DNA of 64,000 bases, taken from Myxococcales bacterium (GTDB taxonomy: Bacteria; Myxococcota_A; Polyangia; Polyangiales; Houyiibacteriaceae). The stretch covers positions 1 through 64,000 of the forward strand of contig JAHEEE010000013.1 in assembly GCA_024640845.1 (NCBI GenBank), read 5' to 3'. Both the position numbers and the translations under genes were made by a program. Every line of letters begins with the position of its first letter. Within the stretch, counting starts at the first letter, position 1. This document shows positions 33,765 through 42,058 of this stretch, piece by piece. The notes beneath the pieces are model-generated. The model did no database searches. It was not told the DNA's origin and was given only the letters and a program-made list of their open reading frames with translations.

Positions 33765-35164
33765 GCGCGACCGGCATGAGGTCGACACGCCTTTCTTTGT
33801 TCGTCGGTCTCATCGTTGCGGGAGCGTGCACCAGCGGCATCGACGCACTGACGCCCGCTCAACGCGAGGCGGTCGCAGCGTTTGTCGCAAGTGAGCCACC
33901 CTCCCCGCAACGACAGCTCGACGCACAGTTCGGCCGCCGGGTGAAGTTGCTCGGATACGACGTCGATCGCGCACGTTGGCGTCCGGGCGAGACGATGCGC
34001 GTGACCTGGTACTGGCAGGTGCTTGCGGCTCCCGGCGAGGGCTGGGCATTGTTCACGCACATCGAAGACAGAGAATCGGGGCGCGTGCTTCAGCAAGACG
34101 GCAACGGAATGCTTCGCTGGCTCTATGGCCCAGACCGTTGGCGTGCAGGGCACTTCGTTCGGGATGTGCAGGATCTGCACCTTCCTCTGGACTGGACTGG
34201 CAGCTCTGCAGACGTCTATGTGGGGATGGCACGAGAGGGCGCGCGGATGCGGGTCACAGGGACTGCGCCGCACAGCGAAGACCAAGTGCTCGCGTTCAAC
34301 GTGCCGACACCGGGTGCCTCGAGCGCCTTCGGCACGACGCGATCCGTGCCGAAGGTTGCGGTCGTACAAACCAAAGAGGCACCGAGGCTCGACGGCTCGC
34401 TTCTCGATCCCGCATGGAGCGCCGCTTTCGGTACGTCGACCTTCGTCGAAACGCGCGAGGGAGGGCCGGGGCAATTCGAGGCGTCTGCGAAGCTTCTTTG
34501 GGACAAGCGTTACTTGTATGTCGGTGTCGAGGTCAACGATGATCTGCTGCGCGCGAGTGACACGAAGAGGGACGCTCACCTCTGGGAGCAGGATTGCGTC
34601 GAGTTGATGATCGACCCCGATGGCGATGGACGAGCTTACTTCGAGATCCAAGTGTCCCCTCGAGGTGTGGTGTTCGACACGCGATACGACGCGCGTCGCC
34701 TCCCGAAGCCTTTCGGGCACGTCGGCTGGGATAGCGGGGCCCGGGTCGGGGTTTCCACACGAGGCGCTCTCGACGATCGCGAGGCGGATGCCGGATACAC
34801 GGTCGAGATTGCGATCCCGTGGCAGGCGTTCAGTCTCGAAGGTCGACCATCGACTGCTCCGGCGATCGGTGACGAATGGCGGGCGAATCTCTACGTCATG
34901 AACCTCGGGCGGGCGCAGCAGCGCGCGACGGCGTGGTCCCCGTTGGAGATTGGTGATTTCCATGTCCCCAAGCGATTCGGTATCCTGGCGTTCGAGGGGC
35001 CGCCGGAGGACATGCGAGGGAAGAACCAGCCAACGATCATTGCGCCCAACCGACTGCCAGGGACCCTCGAACGCCGATCGGGGTTCGATTCGAGGGTCGG
35101 AGACACGCTGATGGATGAGCGAGAGACGCGTCGCAGACTTGAATCCCCGGGAGGCGGTCACTAG
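33761..35164 (+). CDS. lipoprotein with C-terminal CBM9-like (DOMON-type) domain
   Basis: A 467-residue predicted lipoprotein with signal sequence ending at the lipobox AGAC (about Cys23). Residues 50-190 form a beta-rich domain (VKLLGYDV, ARWRPGETMRVTWYWQV, GWALFTHI), of a type seen in surface proteins of Deltaproteobacteria. Residues 215-440 form a carbohydrate-binding-module-9-like sandwich. Its features are the LDGSLLDPAW opening, the TSTFVETREG repeat, LLWDKRYLYVGVEVNDD, CVELMIDPDGDGRAYFEIQ and the closing WRANLYVMNLGR. Such domains bind sugars or haem in other proteins. No catalytic motif is visible. It begins within the ffh stop (ATGA), so expression is coupled to ffh. The biological role is unknown. 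Confidence 0.8.
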   Translation: MSATGMRSTRLSLFVGLIVAGACTSGIDALTPAQREAVAAFVASEPPSPQRQLDAQFGRRVKLLGYDVDRARWRPGETMRVTWYWQVLAAPGEGWALFTHIEDRESGRVLQQDGNGMLRWLYGPDRWRAGHFVRDVQDLHLPLDWTGSSADVYVGMAREGARMRVTGTAPHSEDQVLAFNVPTPGASSAFGTTRSVPKVAVVQTKEAPRLDGSLLDPAWSAAFGTSTFVETREGGPGQFEASAKLLWDKRYLYVGVEVNDDLLRASDTKRDAHLWEQDCVELMIDPDGDGRAYFEIQVSPRGVVFDTRYDARRLPKPFGHVGWDSGARVGVSTRGALDDREADAGYTVEIAIPWQAFSLEGRPSTAPAIGDEWRANLYVMNLGRAQQRATAWSPLEIGDFHVPKRFGILAFEGPPEDMRGKNQPTIIAPNRLPGTLERRSGFDSRVGDTLMDERETRRRLESPGGGH

Positions 35165-35194
35165 GGTCCGCTCAGGCGGGACGTTCCGCACAAG

Positions 35195-36871
35195 ATGCTT
35201 CGAACACGCCTCATCGCTGGTCGCACCTCTGGCTTGATCCTCAGCGCCGTCTTTGCCTCGATCTTCACGCTGGCCGGTCAGGCAGAGGTCGTCCTCGAGC
35301 CGCTTCGCGTAGACCCGCTTCGGCCCGCCCCCGTGACGCTACGGGTGCCGAGCGACTACCTGACAAAGGATGCTGCGCTCCATCATCACGGGCTCCCGCA
35401 GCCTCTGGTGGTGACCCGGGGCGATGTCGTCAACGACCCGGTGAGCCAACGCATCGTTCGAGCATTCGAGCGAGAGCGCCGGCCACCCGAGAGCGGCACC
35501 CTCGCCGGCGTCTGGATCAGCTACTTCGTCATCGCCTACATCTTCCTCGCCTACCTGCGCGTCTTCACCGGCGGACGCGGTGGTTTGTTGAGAACTCAGG
35601 CCGGGCTGCTCGTTCTCGTTGGCGCGACCTGCCTCGCAGCAAAGCTATTGCTGCTGTTCACCGGGCTCTCGCCATTCATTTTGCCGCTCGCGACGGTGCC
35701 GCTATGGGCTGCGCTCTACTTCAACCGCGGCACCGCTGCGGCATCTGGGTTGGTGATTGCGCTCGTGTGTGCGTCGTTCCTCGACTTCGAGATGCCTGTG
35801 GTCGTGGTGTATCTCGCGATGACTCTCGGCGTCGCCGTCTTCTTCTATGACCGCAAGCACTCGACGCACATGCTGGTAGCGGGCACGGCCGCCGGCCTAT
35901 TCGCGGCGCTCGCCCTAATCAGCGTGGCTCTCTCGTCTGGCGACGCGATCGACGTGATCGGTGACCTCGCCGAGTTGCACGGGTCGATTCTTCTATCGAC
36001 AATCGCCGGCGGAATGATCTCGGGCGTGCTCGCCGTGCTCTTCCAACGGGTCGCGACCGCGGCGCTCGGTGTGGTGACCCGTGGCAAGCTTCAAGAACTG
36101 ACCGACGTCGACCATCCGCTCCTCCGAAAGATGTCTCGCGACGCGCCCGGATCCTGGCAACATGCGCGTGCCATGGCCAATCTCGCGGAGGGGGCCGCCG
36201 CCGCGATCGGAGCCGACGCCCTGCTCACGCGGGTGGGTGCCTACTACCACGACCTCGGCAAGACGATTCAGCCGAAGTACTACATCGAGAACCTCGTCGC
36301 CGGAGAGCCGAGCCCGCACGCGGACCTGGAGCCCGATGTGAGCGCAGACGCGATCATGGCGCACGTCGTAGAAGGCGTCCGCATCTTGCGCGAAGGCGGC
36401 ATTCCAGAGCCGGTGGTGGAGTTCGCCTATACCCACCACGGCACGAGTGTCATCGAGTACTTCTGGCACAAGTGCCTCGAAGCGGGGAACCCGAAGAACC
36501 TTTCGGACGCCGCGTTCCGCTACCCCGGGATGCGACCGCGGACTCGCGAGACCGCCATTTTGATGCTCATCGACGCGATCGAGGCAGCCGCTCGCTCAGT
36601 CGAAGAGCCGACGCGCGAGAAGTTCGAGGGAGTCGTGCAACGAGTCACGAACGTCAAGCTTCGCCAAGGGCAGCTCGACGAGTCCGGTCTGAGCCTCGAG
36701 GACCTACGCGTTTTGCAGAGCACGCTGATCGACACGTTGTGCAATGCCTACCACAACCGCATCAAGTACCCGTGGCAGGACAGAGATGACGAAGGCGACC
36801 CGCAGCTCCCCGTACCCGGCGTCGCAACCGAACGGGACGTGGCGCAGGAACGAAGCAGTGAGTCGACATAG
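35195..36871 (+). CDS. membrane HD-domain phosphohydrolase (PgpH/7TM-HD family)
   Basis: A 558-residue membrane protein. It has one N-terminal helix (about 12-28) and a short extracytoplasmic segment (about 30-100), much shorter than in Firmicutes PgpH. A bundle of about seven helices follows (105-285), then a cytosolic HD domain (about 310-520). HD motifs are seen as GSWQHARAMANLAEGAA, the metal pair His352-Asp353 in YYHDLGK, AHVVEGVRIL, and THHGTSVIEYFW, a sequence characteristic of PgpH. Characterised members degrade cyclic di-AMP to pApA. Whether this organism makes cyclic di-AMP is not shown in the window. It lies 30 bases after the CBM9 lipoprotein gene and overlaps the next lipoprotein gene by 14 bases. 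The Pro/Asp/Glu-rich C-terminal tail is unstructured. Confidence 0.88.
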   Translation: MLRTRLIAGRTSGLILSAVFASIFTLAGQAEVVLEPLRVDPLRPAPVTLRVPSDYLTKDAALHHHGLPQPLVVTRGDVVNDPVSQRIVRAFERERRPPESGTLAGVWISYFVIAYIFLAYLRVFTGGRGGLLRTQAGLLVLVGATCLAAKLLLLFTGLSPFILPLATVPLWAALYFNRGTAAASGLVIALVCASFLDFEMPVVVVYLAMTLGVAVFFYDRKHSTHMLVAGTAAGLFAALALISVALSSGDAIDVIGDLAELHGSILLSTIAGGMISGVLAVLFQRVATAALGVVTRGKLQELTDVDHPLLRKMSRDAPGSWQHARAMANLAEGAAAAIGADALLTRVGAYYHDLGKTIQPKYYIENLVAGEPSPHADLEPDVSADAIMAHVVEGVRILREGGIPEPVVEFAYTHHGTSVIEYFWHKCLEAGNPKNLSDAAFRYPGMRPRTRETAILMLIDAIEAAARSVEEPTREKFEGVVQRVTNVKLRQGQLDESGLSLEDLRVLQSTLIDTLCNAYHNRIKYPWQDRDDEGDPQLPVPGVATERDVAQERSSEST

Positions 36872-37289
36872 CGTTGCCTGTGCGTTGCTCTTGGCATTGT
36901 CAGCGGGTGGCTGCGAGCAGCTCGGCAATCCCGATCAATTCGCCACCGGGCCTACGCCCTGGAAGGATCAGCGCGGGCACTTGATCACGACTACACGCTC
37001 TTTCAAGGATGAAAAGACGATTCGCCGCGTCCTTTCATCCGGAATCGAAGACCTCGACTACACCGACCCGTCGATTGGCCCTTCTCAGGTGCTTACGGTG
37101 GTCGTCGTGGTGCCGCGGGTCCTTCGCCCGACTCGGCGAGGAGAGCTGAAGCTGGTCACGATCTTCAAGCTTCGAGATCGCGCGCCGATCACGCGCCGCT
37201 GGAGCGCGCCGGGGGACTCGCGCCGCTGGAGCGCCGCTTTTGCCCTGCCGGAGCCTCCAGTCGACGCGGTCAGCTCCGTGGCGCCATGA
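36858..37289 (+). CDS. small hypothetical lipoprotein
   Basis: A 143-residue predicted lipoprotein. GTG 36858 overlaps the end of the HD-protein gene and gives a signal sequence with a lipobox-like AGGC (about Cys19). The mature part carries an EDLDYTDPSIGPSQVLTVVV segment and a basic, strand-forming stretch, with no family that I recognise. A start 38 codons upstream would lie wholly inside the preceding gene and removes the signal-peptide logic. The last 20 bases overlap the convergent HD-GYP gene. Assigned by signal sequence and position only. Confidence 0.6.
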   Translation: MSRHSVACALLLALSAGGCEQLGNPDQFATGPTPWKDQRGHLITTTRSFKDEKTIRRVLSSGIEDLDYTDPSIGPSQVLTVVVVVPRVLRPTRRGELKLVTIFKLRDRAPITRRWSAPGDSRRWSAAFALPEPPVDAVSSVAP

Positions 37290-38799
37290 GGCCGGAGCGC
37301 GTTTCACGCACATCCGGGAACTCCTCGAGCGTGCGGCCGTCGTCGCGGAACTCCGAGATGGACTCGAGGAAGCCGTTCGAGATATCGGGATCGAACTGCG
37401 TCCCCCCACAGCGATCGATCTCGGAAATCGCGATGTCGTGCGAAAGCGCTTTTCGATACGCGCGGTTGCTGGTCATTGCGTCATAGGTATCGGCCACGGC
37501 GATGATGCGCGCGATGAGCGGGACGTCATTGCCCTTCAGCCCGAGCGGATAACCGAGTCCGTCCCATCGCTCATGGTGGAGATGAACCCCGGGAATGAGC
37601 GGGTGTAGAAACTCGATCGGCTGCAAGATGTCGCGGCCGTGCTCCGGGTGTTGCTTGAAGATTTCGTAGTCCTCTTGTGAGAGCCTCCCGGGTTTGTTGA
37701 GGTTCATCACGCAGCCGATCTTCCCGATGTCATGCATCAGCGCGGACTGGCGCACGATCTCGATCTGCTCATCACTGAGACCGAGCTTGATCGCGAGGAT
37801 CTGCGCATACGCTGCGACGCGCGCCGAGTGGCCTGCGGTGTATCGATCCATCTTGTCGATCGCGCTCGCCAGACCTCGAATGGTTTGCTTGAAAGTCGCT
37901 TGCAGGTCCTCGTAGAGCCGTGCGTTCTCGATCGCGGCGGAAGCGCGGTCTGCCGTGGCGTGAAGGAGCTTTCGCTGGCCTTCGTCGAAGCGCTTGCCCT
38001 GCGTGTAGCTGACCGCGCACAAGAACCCGATGGTATCGCCGCGAGCCGCGAGGCGCGCGACTGCCAAAGAGCGCGGAGAAGGGTCGGCTTCGATGCCCTC
38101 GAAATAGCGCCAACAGCGCTCACCGTGCTCGAGGAGCGCGGGGGCATGTTCGAAGTGCTCGCTCAATGCCGCAACGCTCAGTGTGTCCGGTGTGCGGCGA
38201 AGCCGGAAACTCGGGTTCACCTCGGAGCTGCGGCGGTAGAAACTACCTCCTCCATCGCTCAAGAGCACGGACACGACGTCCGAGTCGATCTCTTCGATCG
38301 CGGCGCTGCTCAAAGTATGAACCACCTGCTCGAGCGAGAGGCTTGCGGCGATAGCCTCGCTCACCTTGTAGAGCGAGAGCGCCTCTTTGAGGCGGAAATT
38401 CTCCGCTTCGAGCCGCTGTTTTTCGAGGCCTCGCCGGATCGTGTGAACCACCTCCTCGACTTTGAAGGGCTTGAGCACGTAGTCGTACGCGCCCTGCTTC
38501 ATTGCCTCGATGGCGGTTTCGACGGTGCCGAACCCAGTCATGATGATCGTGACGACGTGCGGTGTGTGCTTTCGAATGGCCGCCAGCAGCTCGAGCCCTC
38601 CCATGTTGGGCATCTTCAAATCGCTCAGCACCAAATCGAAGCGGTCGCGCGACAGCTCGACGAGGGCGCCGCTACCATCCTCCGCGGTGCGAACCTGAAA
38701 ACCCTCCATGGAGAGGAAGTCCGCGAGGATCTCACGAATCACTTCCTCGTCATCGACGACGAGGATCTTTGCGAGGTCTTCACCAGGCTGGCCGCTCAT
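37270..38799 (-). CDS. REC-GAF-HD-GYP cyclic di-GMP phosphodiesterase
   Basis: Two-component output protein of 509 residues. The receiver domain (10-125) has the acidic pair in VVDDEE, phospho-acceptor Asp60, Thr/Lys switch residues (Lys110 in VLKPF) and typical NtrC-like text. A GAF-like sensory domain spans about 140-300. The HD-GYP domain (305-490) keeps the catalytic His356-Asp357 in LMHDIGKIG and the HHERWDGLGYP signature (408-418), so it should hydrolyse cyclic di-GMP. The cognate kinase is not adjacent. It is divergent from the CPBP protease and FHA-GGDEF genes, so a cyclic di-GMP breaking enzyme and a making enzyme lie about 0.6 kb apart. Confidence 0.92.
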   Translation of the reverse strand: MSGQPGEDLAKILVVDDEEVIREILADFLSMEGFQVRTAEDGSGALVELSRDRFDLVLSDLKMPNMGGLELLAAIRKHTPHVVTIIMTGFGTVETAIEAMKQGAYDYVLKPFKVEEVVHTIRRGLEKQRLEAENFRLKEALSLYKVSEAIAASLSLEQVVHTLSSAAIEEIDSDVVSVLLSDGGGSFYRRSSEVNPSFRLRRTPDTLSVAALSEHFEHAPALLEHGERCWRYFEGIEADPSPRSLAVARLAARGDTIGFLCAVSYTQGKRFDEGQRKLLHATADRASAAIENARLYEDLQATFKQTIRGLASAIDKMDRYTAGHSARVAAYAQILAIKLGLSDEQIEIVRQSALMHDIGKIGCVMNLNKPGRLSQEDYEIFKQHPEHGRDILQPIEFLHPLIPGVHLHHERWDGLGYPLGLKGNDVPLIARIIAVADTYDAMTSNRAYRKALSHDIAISEIDRCGGTQFDPDISNGFLESISEFRDDGRTLEEFPDVRETRSGLMAPRS

Positions 38800-38828
38800 G
38801 ACCGTATGGTGCTACATCCCGCTCGACC

Positions 38829-39386
38829 TTGCCATTATCGACCCGGATCACCTCTCTCGCATTCCTGATCTACGCGCCGCTGTCCGTCGGCGCCTTGACG
38901 TGGGCCTGGTTCGGCCAAGGTCGTCGGGCGTGGTCGCTGTCCTCGCCATGGTTGGACGCGCCATACCCGGCCCGGTTGGCCGCGTCCCTCGGGCTCGGCC
39001 TGGCGCTCGCCGTACTCGTGGTGGCGAGCACGCCATGGCTCACTCGGCGTGCTGCGTGGGCTCGCGCGCTCCAGGCCGAGATGAAGCCGATCATCGACGA
39101 GCTCTCTCCAACCGACATCCTCTTTCTCGCCCTGGCCTCCGGGATCGCAGAGGAGCTCTTCTTCCGCGGCGCCATGCAGCCAGTGTTTGGACTTCTGGTC
39201 ACTTCGCTGATCTTTGGCGCCGTGCATTCGGGTCCCAAACCTGTGTTCCTCTGGTGGTCGGCGTGGGCGTTCGTCATGGGACTTTTGTTCGGCGGGATCT
39301 TCGAATTGACGGGTGTATTGTGGGGGCCGGTTCTCGGACACGTGCTGATCAATCAGCGAAACATCAGGTTCATGAAGGGTCATTGA
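38829..39386 (+). CDS. CPBP family intramembrane metalloprotease (CAAX-type)
   Basis: A 185-residue membrane protein with about five helices and the CPBP/Abi motifs: EELFFRG (Glu108, Glu109, Arg113), FGAVH (His133) and a late GHVLIN (His171). These residues form the active site in Rce1-like intramembrane glutamate proteases. Bacterial roles include peptide maturation and self-immunity, but its substrate is unknown. TTG 38829 is the best start; no ATG lies near the first helix. It ends inside the start of the FHA-GGDEF gene (TTGA overlap), and its own start is 29 bases from the divergent HD-GYP gene. Confidence 0.82.
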   Translation: MPLSTRITSLAFLIYAPLSVGALTWAWFGQGRRAWSLSSPWLDAPYPARLAASLGLGLALAVLVVASTPWLTRRAAWARALQAEMKPIIDELSPTDILFLALASGIAEELFFRGAMQPVFGLLVTSLIFGAVHSGPKPVFLWWSAWAFVMGLLFGGIFELTGVLWGPVLGHVLINQRNIRFMKGH

Positions 39387-40309
39387 CGCCCCAATGCGCC
39401 CTTTTTACCCTGGTTGGACCGGTGGAGAGCGAAATCAAGACGAGGGTTACGCCCTATTCGGAGCCGCACATCCCCCTCGACGGCGGCCAGGATTGCCTTG
39501 TGGTGATCTACGCCCCGAGCTCCAGCCAGCTCGGGAAGCGATTCTCCCTCCACGACGGTCGCGTGCTCATCGGGCGTGGCGCCGAGAACGACATCGTATT
39601 GGTCAGCGATAGCGTGTCGCGGCGACATGCGCGCATCGAAACTCGCGCGGGTGGCTACACGATCGCCGACAGCCACTCGACGAACGGCACTTATGTCAAC
39701 GACGAGGTCATCGACGAGCAGCCGCTCGAGCGAGGTGATCAAATTAAGATCGGCGACACCATCATGAAGTTCCTGAGTGGGGCGGACCTCGAGTCGCAGT
39801 ACCACGAGACGATCTACCGCATGACGATCACCGACGGGCTCACCGAAGTGCACAACAAGCGCTACTTCATCGAGCAGCTCGACCGTGAGCTCTCTCGCGC
39901 GGCGCGGCACGGGCGACCGCTTACGATGATCATGTGCGACATCGACCACTTCAAGGCCGTCAACGACGAGTTCGGCCACCTGGCGGGCGACCAAGTACTG
40001 AAAGAGGTCGCGCAGCTCGTGAGGGCGCGGCTTCGACCTGACGACGTTCTCGCACGCTACGGCGGCGAAGAGCTCGCCGTCATACTTCCGGAGACGGACC
40101 TCGCGGGTGGCGTGCGGATCGCCGACGAGCTTCGCGAGCTCATCGCGAGCACGAGCTTCGTATTCGAGGACGAAGACATCGACGTCACAGTTTCTTGCGG
40201 AGTCGCGCAGCTGGAACCGTCGTGGCGCCCGCACGACTTCGTCAAAGCAGCCGACCAGCAGCTCTACGAAGCCAAGCGCGCAGGCCGCAATCGCGTGCGC
40301 CCGGGCTGA
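39383..40309 (+). CDS. FHA-GGDEF diguanylate cyclase
   Basis: A cyclic di-GMP synthase of about 308 residues that is probably controlled by binding a phospho-threonine partner. The FHA domain (about 30-120) has GRGAENDIVL, the SVSRRHARI motif and STNGTYVN. The GGDEF domain (about 140-305) has DGLTEVHNKRYF, CDIDHFKAVND and the catalytic GGEEL (227-231). An RxxD inhibitory site (RPDD) lies five residues upstream of it, so product feedback inhibition is expected. TTG 39383 has an AAGGG site and overlaps the protease stop; GTG 39422 is an alternative start. Phospho-signalling upstream likely comes from a Ser/Thr kinase elsewhere. Confidence 0.9.
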   Translation: MTPQCALFTLVGPVESEIKTRVTPYSEPHIPLDGGQDCLVVIYAPSSSQLGKRFSLHDGRVLIGRGAENDIVLVSDSVSRRHARIETRAGGYTIADSHSTNGTYVNDEVIDEQPLERGDQIKIGDTIMKFLSGADLESQYHETIYRMTITDGLTEVHNKRYFIEQLDRELSRAARHGRPLTMIMCDIDHFKAVNDEFGHLAGDQVLKEVAQLVRARLRPDDVLARYGGEELAVILPETDLAGGVRIADELRELIASTSFVFEDEDIDVTVSCGVAQLEPSWRPHDFVKAADQQLYEAKRAGRNRVRPG

Positions 40310-40348
40310 AGCCGCCCTGAGCAAAAGACGTGCTACGCTCGACCGGGC

Positions 40349-41596
40349 ATGCAATCGATTGCTGAAGCGCTGGCCGCAATGCTGCCCGCGTTTTCGCCGC
40401 TCGGCGAAGAAGACGTGCCGCTGACGCGCTCATTCGGGCGGTATCTCGCGCAGGACATCATCGCGGCGCTCGACTCGCCGCCTTTCGACAACAGCGCAAT
40501 GGATGGCTACGCGGTTCGCGCCGTGGAGGTCGCGAACGCCGATTCCGCCTCGCCTGTTCGCTTGGGGGTTCGCGGAGAATCGCGGGCGGGAGGTCCCCTT
40601 CCCTCCGCGCTCGAGCGAGGCGCCGCGTGCCGCATCTTCACGGGCGCCCCGATGCCTGCGGGAGCCGATGCAGTCGTCATTCAAGAGGACACCGTGCGAA
40701 CGGGGGACGAGGTGACGATTTTCGAAGCGTCGCCTGTTGGCAAGCACGTCCGCGCACGTGGAAGTGACGTTCGGGCGGGCGCCGCCCTCTTGCGCTCTGG
40801 CGACCGCATTTGGCACGGCGAGCTCGGCCTGCTGGCGAGCCAGAACATCGCTCGCGTCCCCGTCTACAAACAACCTCGCGTGGCTCTGCTCTCTACGGGC
40901 GATGAGCTTCGGGAGCTCGGTGCCAAATTGGAACCTGGCAGCATCGTCAACTCGAACCTCTATGTGTTGACCGAGATGCTGCGGGAGCTCGGAGTCGTGC
41001 CCGTTCCGCTGCCGGCCGCGCCCGACTCCCTCCCGGAGATCGAGTCGGCGCTCCGAAAGGCGCTCGAGGCGGACGTCGTCATCACGATGGGTGGCGTTTC
41101 GGTCGGCGAGTACGACTTCGTTCACGAGGCGTTCGCGAACCTCGGGATCGAGCCGAGCTTCTGGAAGGTCCGGATCAAGCCCGGCAAGCCGCTCGCCTTC
41201 GCGCAGTATCGAGGCAAGCCGGTGATCGGCGTCCCTGGCAATCCGATCAGCGCGATGGTGATCTTCGAAGTGCTGGTCGCCCCGTCCCTACGCGCGATGC
41301 TGGGGGACCCCCGGCCCCACCCCCAACCGGTGTCTGCCCGTCTTAGGGAGGATTACCGTCGGCGCCCAGGGCGCATCGAAATCGCCCGCGCGGTGGCAAC
41401 GCGCGAGGGAGACGAGCTGGTGGTTGCGTTGACGAGCCTGCAAGGCTCGGGCTCCCTTCCCTCGTTCGTGGGCGTCAATGCCCTCGTGATTTTGCCCGCA
41501 GACCGTGCCGAGCTCCATGCAGGCGACTGGGTCGAGGCGCTCCTCTGGGGACCCGGACTTCGAAGTGAGAGATCGTGTTTCGAGACTCTGGACTGA
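40349..41596 (+). CDS. moeA: molybdopterin molybdenumtransferase
   Basis: Inserts molybdate into molybdopterin-AMP to complete molybdenum cofactor. The 415-residue protein has the family order: N-terminal segment with PPFDNSAMDGYAVRA, then RIFTGAPMPAGADAVVIQEDT. The central MoCF-binding domain carries RVALLSTGDEL, GSIVNSNLY, VVITMGGVSVGEYDFV, the VRIKPGKPLAFA strand and VPGNPISA. The C-terminal beta domain begins near PVSARLREDYRRRPGR. No neighbouring mo-cofactor gene is seen. The ATG is 39 bases after the diguanylate cyclase gene on the same strand. Confidence 0.95.
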   Translation: MQSIAEALAAMLPAFSPLGEEDVPLTRSFGRYLAQDIIAALDSPPFDNSAMDGYAVRAVEVANADSASPVRLGVRGESRAGGPLPSALERGAACRIFTGAPMPAGADAVVIQEDTVRTGDEVTIFEASPVGKHVRARGSDVRAGAALLRSGDRIWHGELGLLASQNIARVPVYKQPRVALLSTGDELRELGAKLEPGSIVNSNLYVLTEMLRELGVVPVPLPAAPDSLPEIESALRKALEADVVITMGGVSVGEYDFVHEAFANLGIEPSFWKVRIKPGKPLAFAQYRGKPVIGVPGNPISAMVIFEVLVAPSLRAMLGDPRPHPQPVSARLREDYRRRPGRIEIARAVATREGDELVVALTSLQGSGSLPSFVGVNALVILPADRAELHAGDWVEALLWGPGLRSERSCFETLD

Positions 41597-41636
41597 CCGT
41601 TTTCACCGTCATTTCGGCCTGTTGAATGTTCGCTTC

Positions 41637-41664
41637 TTGACTAGCGGGGTCCGATCATTATGCT
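41637..41664 (+). promoter_or_regulatory. sigma-70-type promoter of dksA
   Basis: TTGACT (41637-41642) and TATGCT (41659-41664) are separated by 16 bases in the moeA-dksA gap, upstream of the dksA ribosome site (AGGGG about 41680). The predicted start of transcription is near 41671, giving a leader of about 22 bases. Matches are 5 of 6 and 4 of 6 to consensus. Confidence 0.55.
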
Positions 41665-41692
41665 CGCGCTCCCTCAATAGGGGGTCACACCT

Positions 41693-42055
41693 ATGAAGAA
41701 GACCGAACTGAAGCGGTTTCGCACTATCCTGGAACAAAAGCGCGAGGCCGTCGTTCGCCGCGCGCGAGAGACGATGGACCAGGATATGACCCTAGATTCG
41801 TCTGAGCTTCCGGACGAGATGGACCTAGCGTCGAGCGAGTACATGCAGTCGTTCACCTTCCGCCTGCGCGGTCGTGAGCGGATGTTCCTCCAGAAGATCG
41901 AGAAGGCCATCAAGAAGCTCGATGAAGGCGAGTTCGGCGTCTGTGAGGACTGCGAAGAGCCAATCAGCCTCAAGAGGCTCGAGGCGCGCCCTGAGACCGA
42001 GCTGTGCATCCGCTGCAAGGAAGACCAAGAGCGGATGGAGCGCGACTTCGCCTGA
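41693..42055 (+). CDS. dksA: DksA/TraR family RNA polymerase-binding protein
   Basis: Stringent-response cofactor that enters the RNA polymerase secondary channel and works with (p)ppGpp at ribosomal promoters. The 120-residue protein has an N-terminal coiled coil with the tip motif Asp41-x-x-Asp44-x-Ala46 required for activity. The C-terminal zinc finger has four cysteines (84, 87, 105, 108) around EDCEEPISLKRLEARP. Length is somewhat shorter than E. coli DksA (151) and normal for the shorter relatives. A strong AGGGG ribosome site lies about 8 bases upstream. It ends 3 bases before the convergent DUF3422 gene. Confidence 0.93.
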   Translation: MKKTELKRFRTILEQKREAVVRRARETMDQDMTLDSSELPDEMDLASSEYMQSFTFRLRGRERMFLQKIEKAIKKLDEGEFGVCEDCEEPISLKRLEARPETELCIRCKEDQERMERDFA

Positions 42056-42058
42056 GCC

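Noticed and set aside
37732-38868. 378-codon plus-strand open frame opposite the HD-GYP gene
   Set aside because: Shadow of a gene with intact REC and HD-GYP motifs; the antisense product is Arg/Glu/Leu-rich noise.
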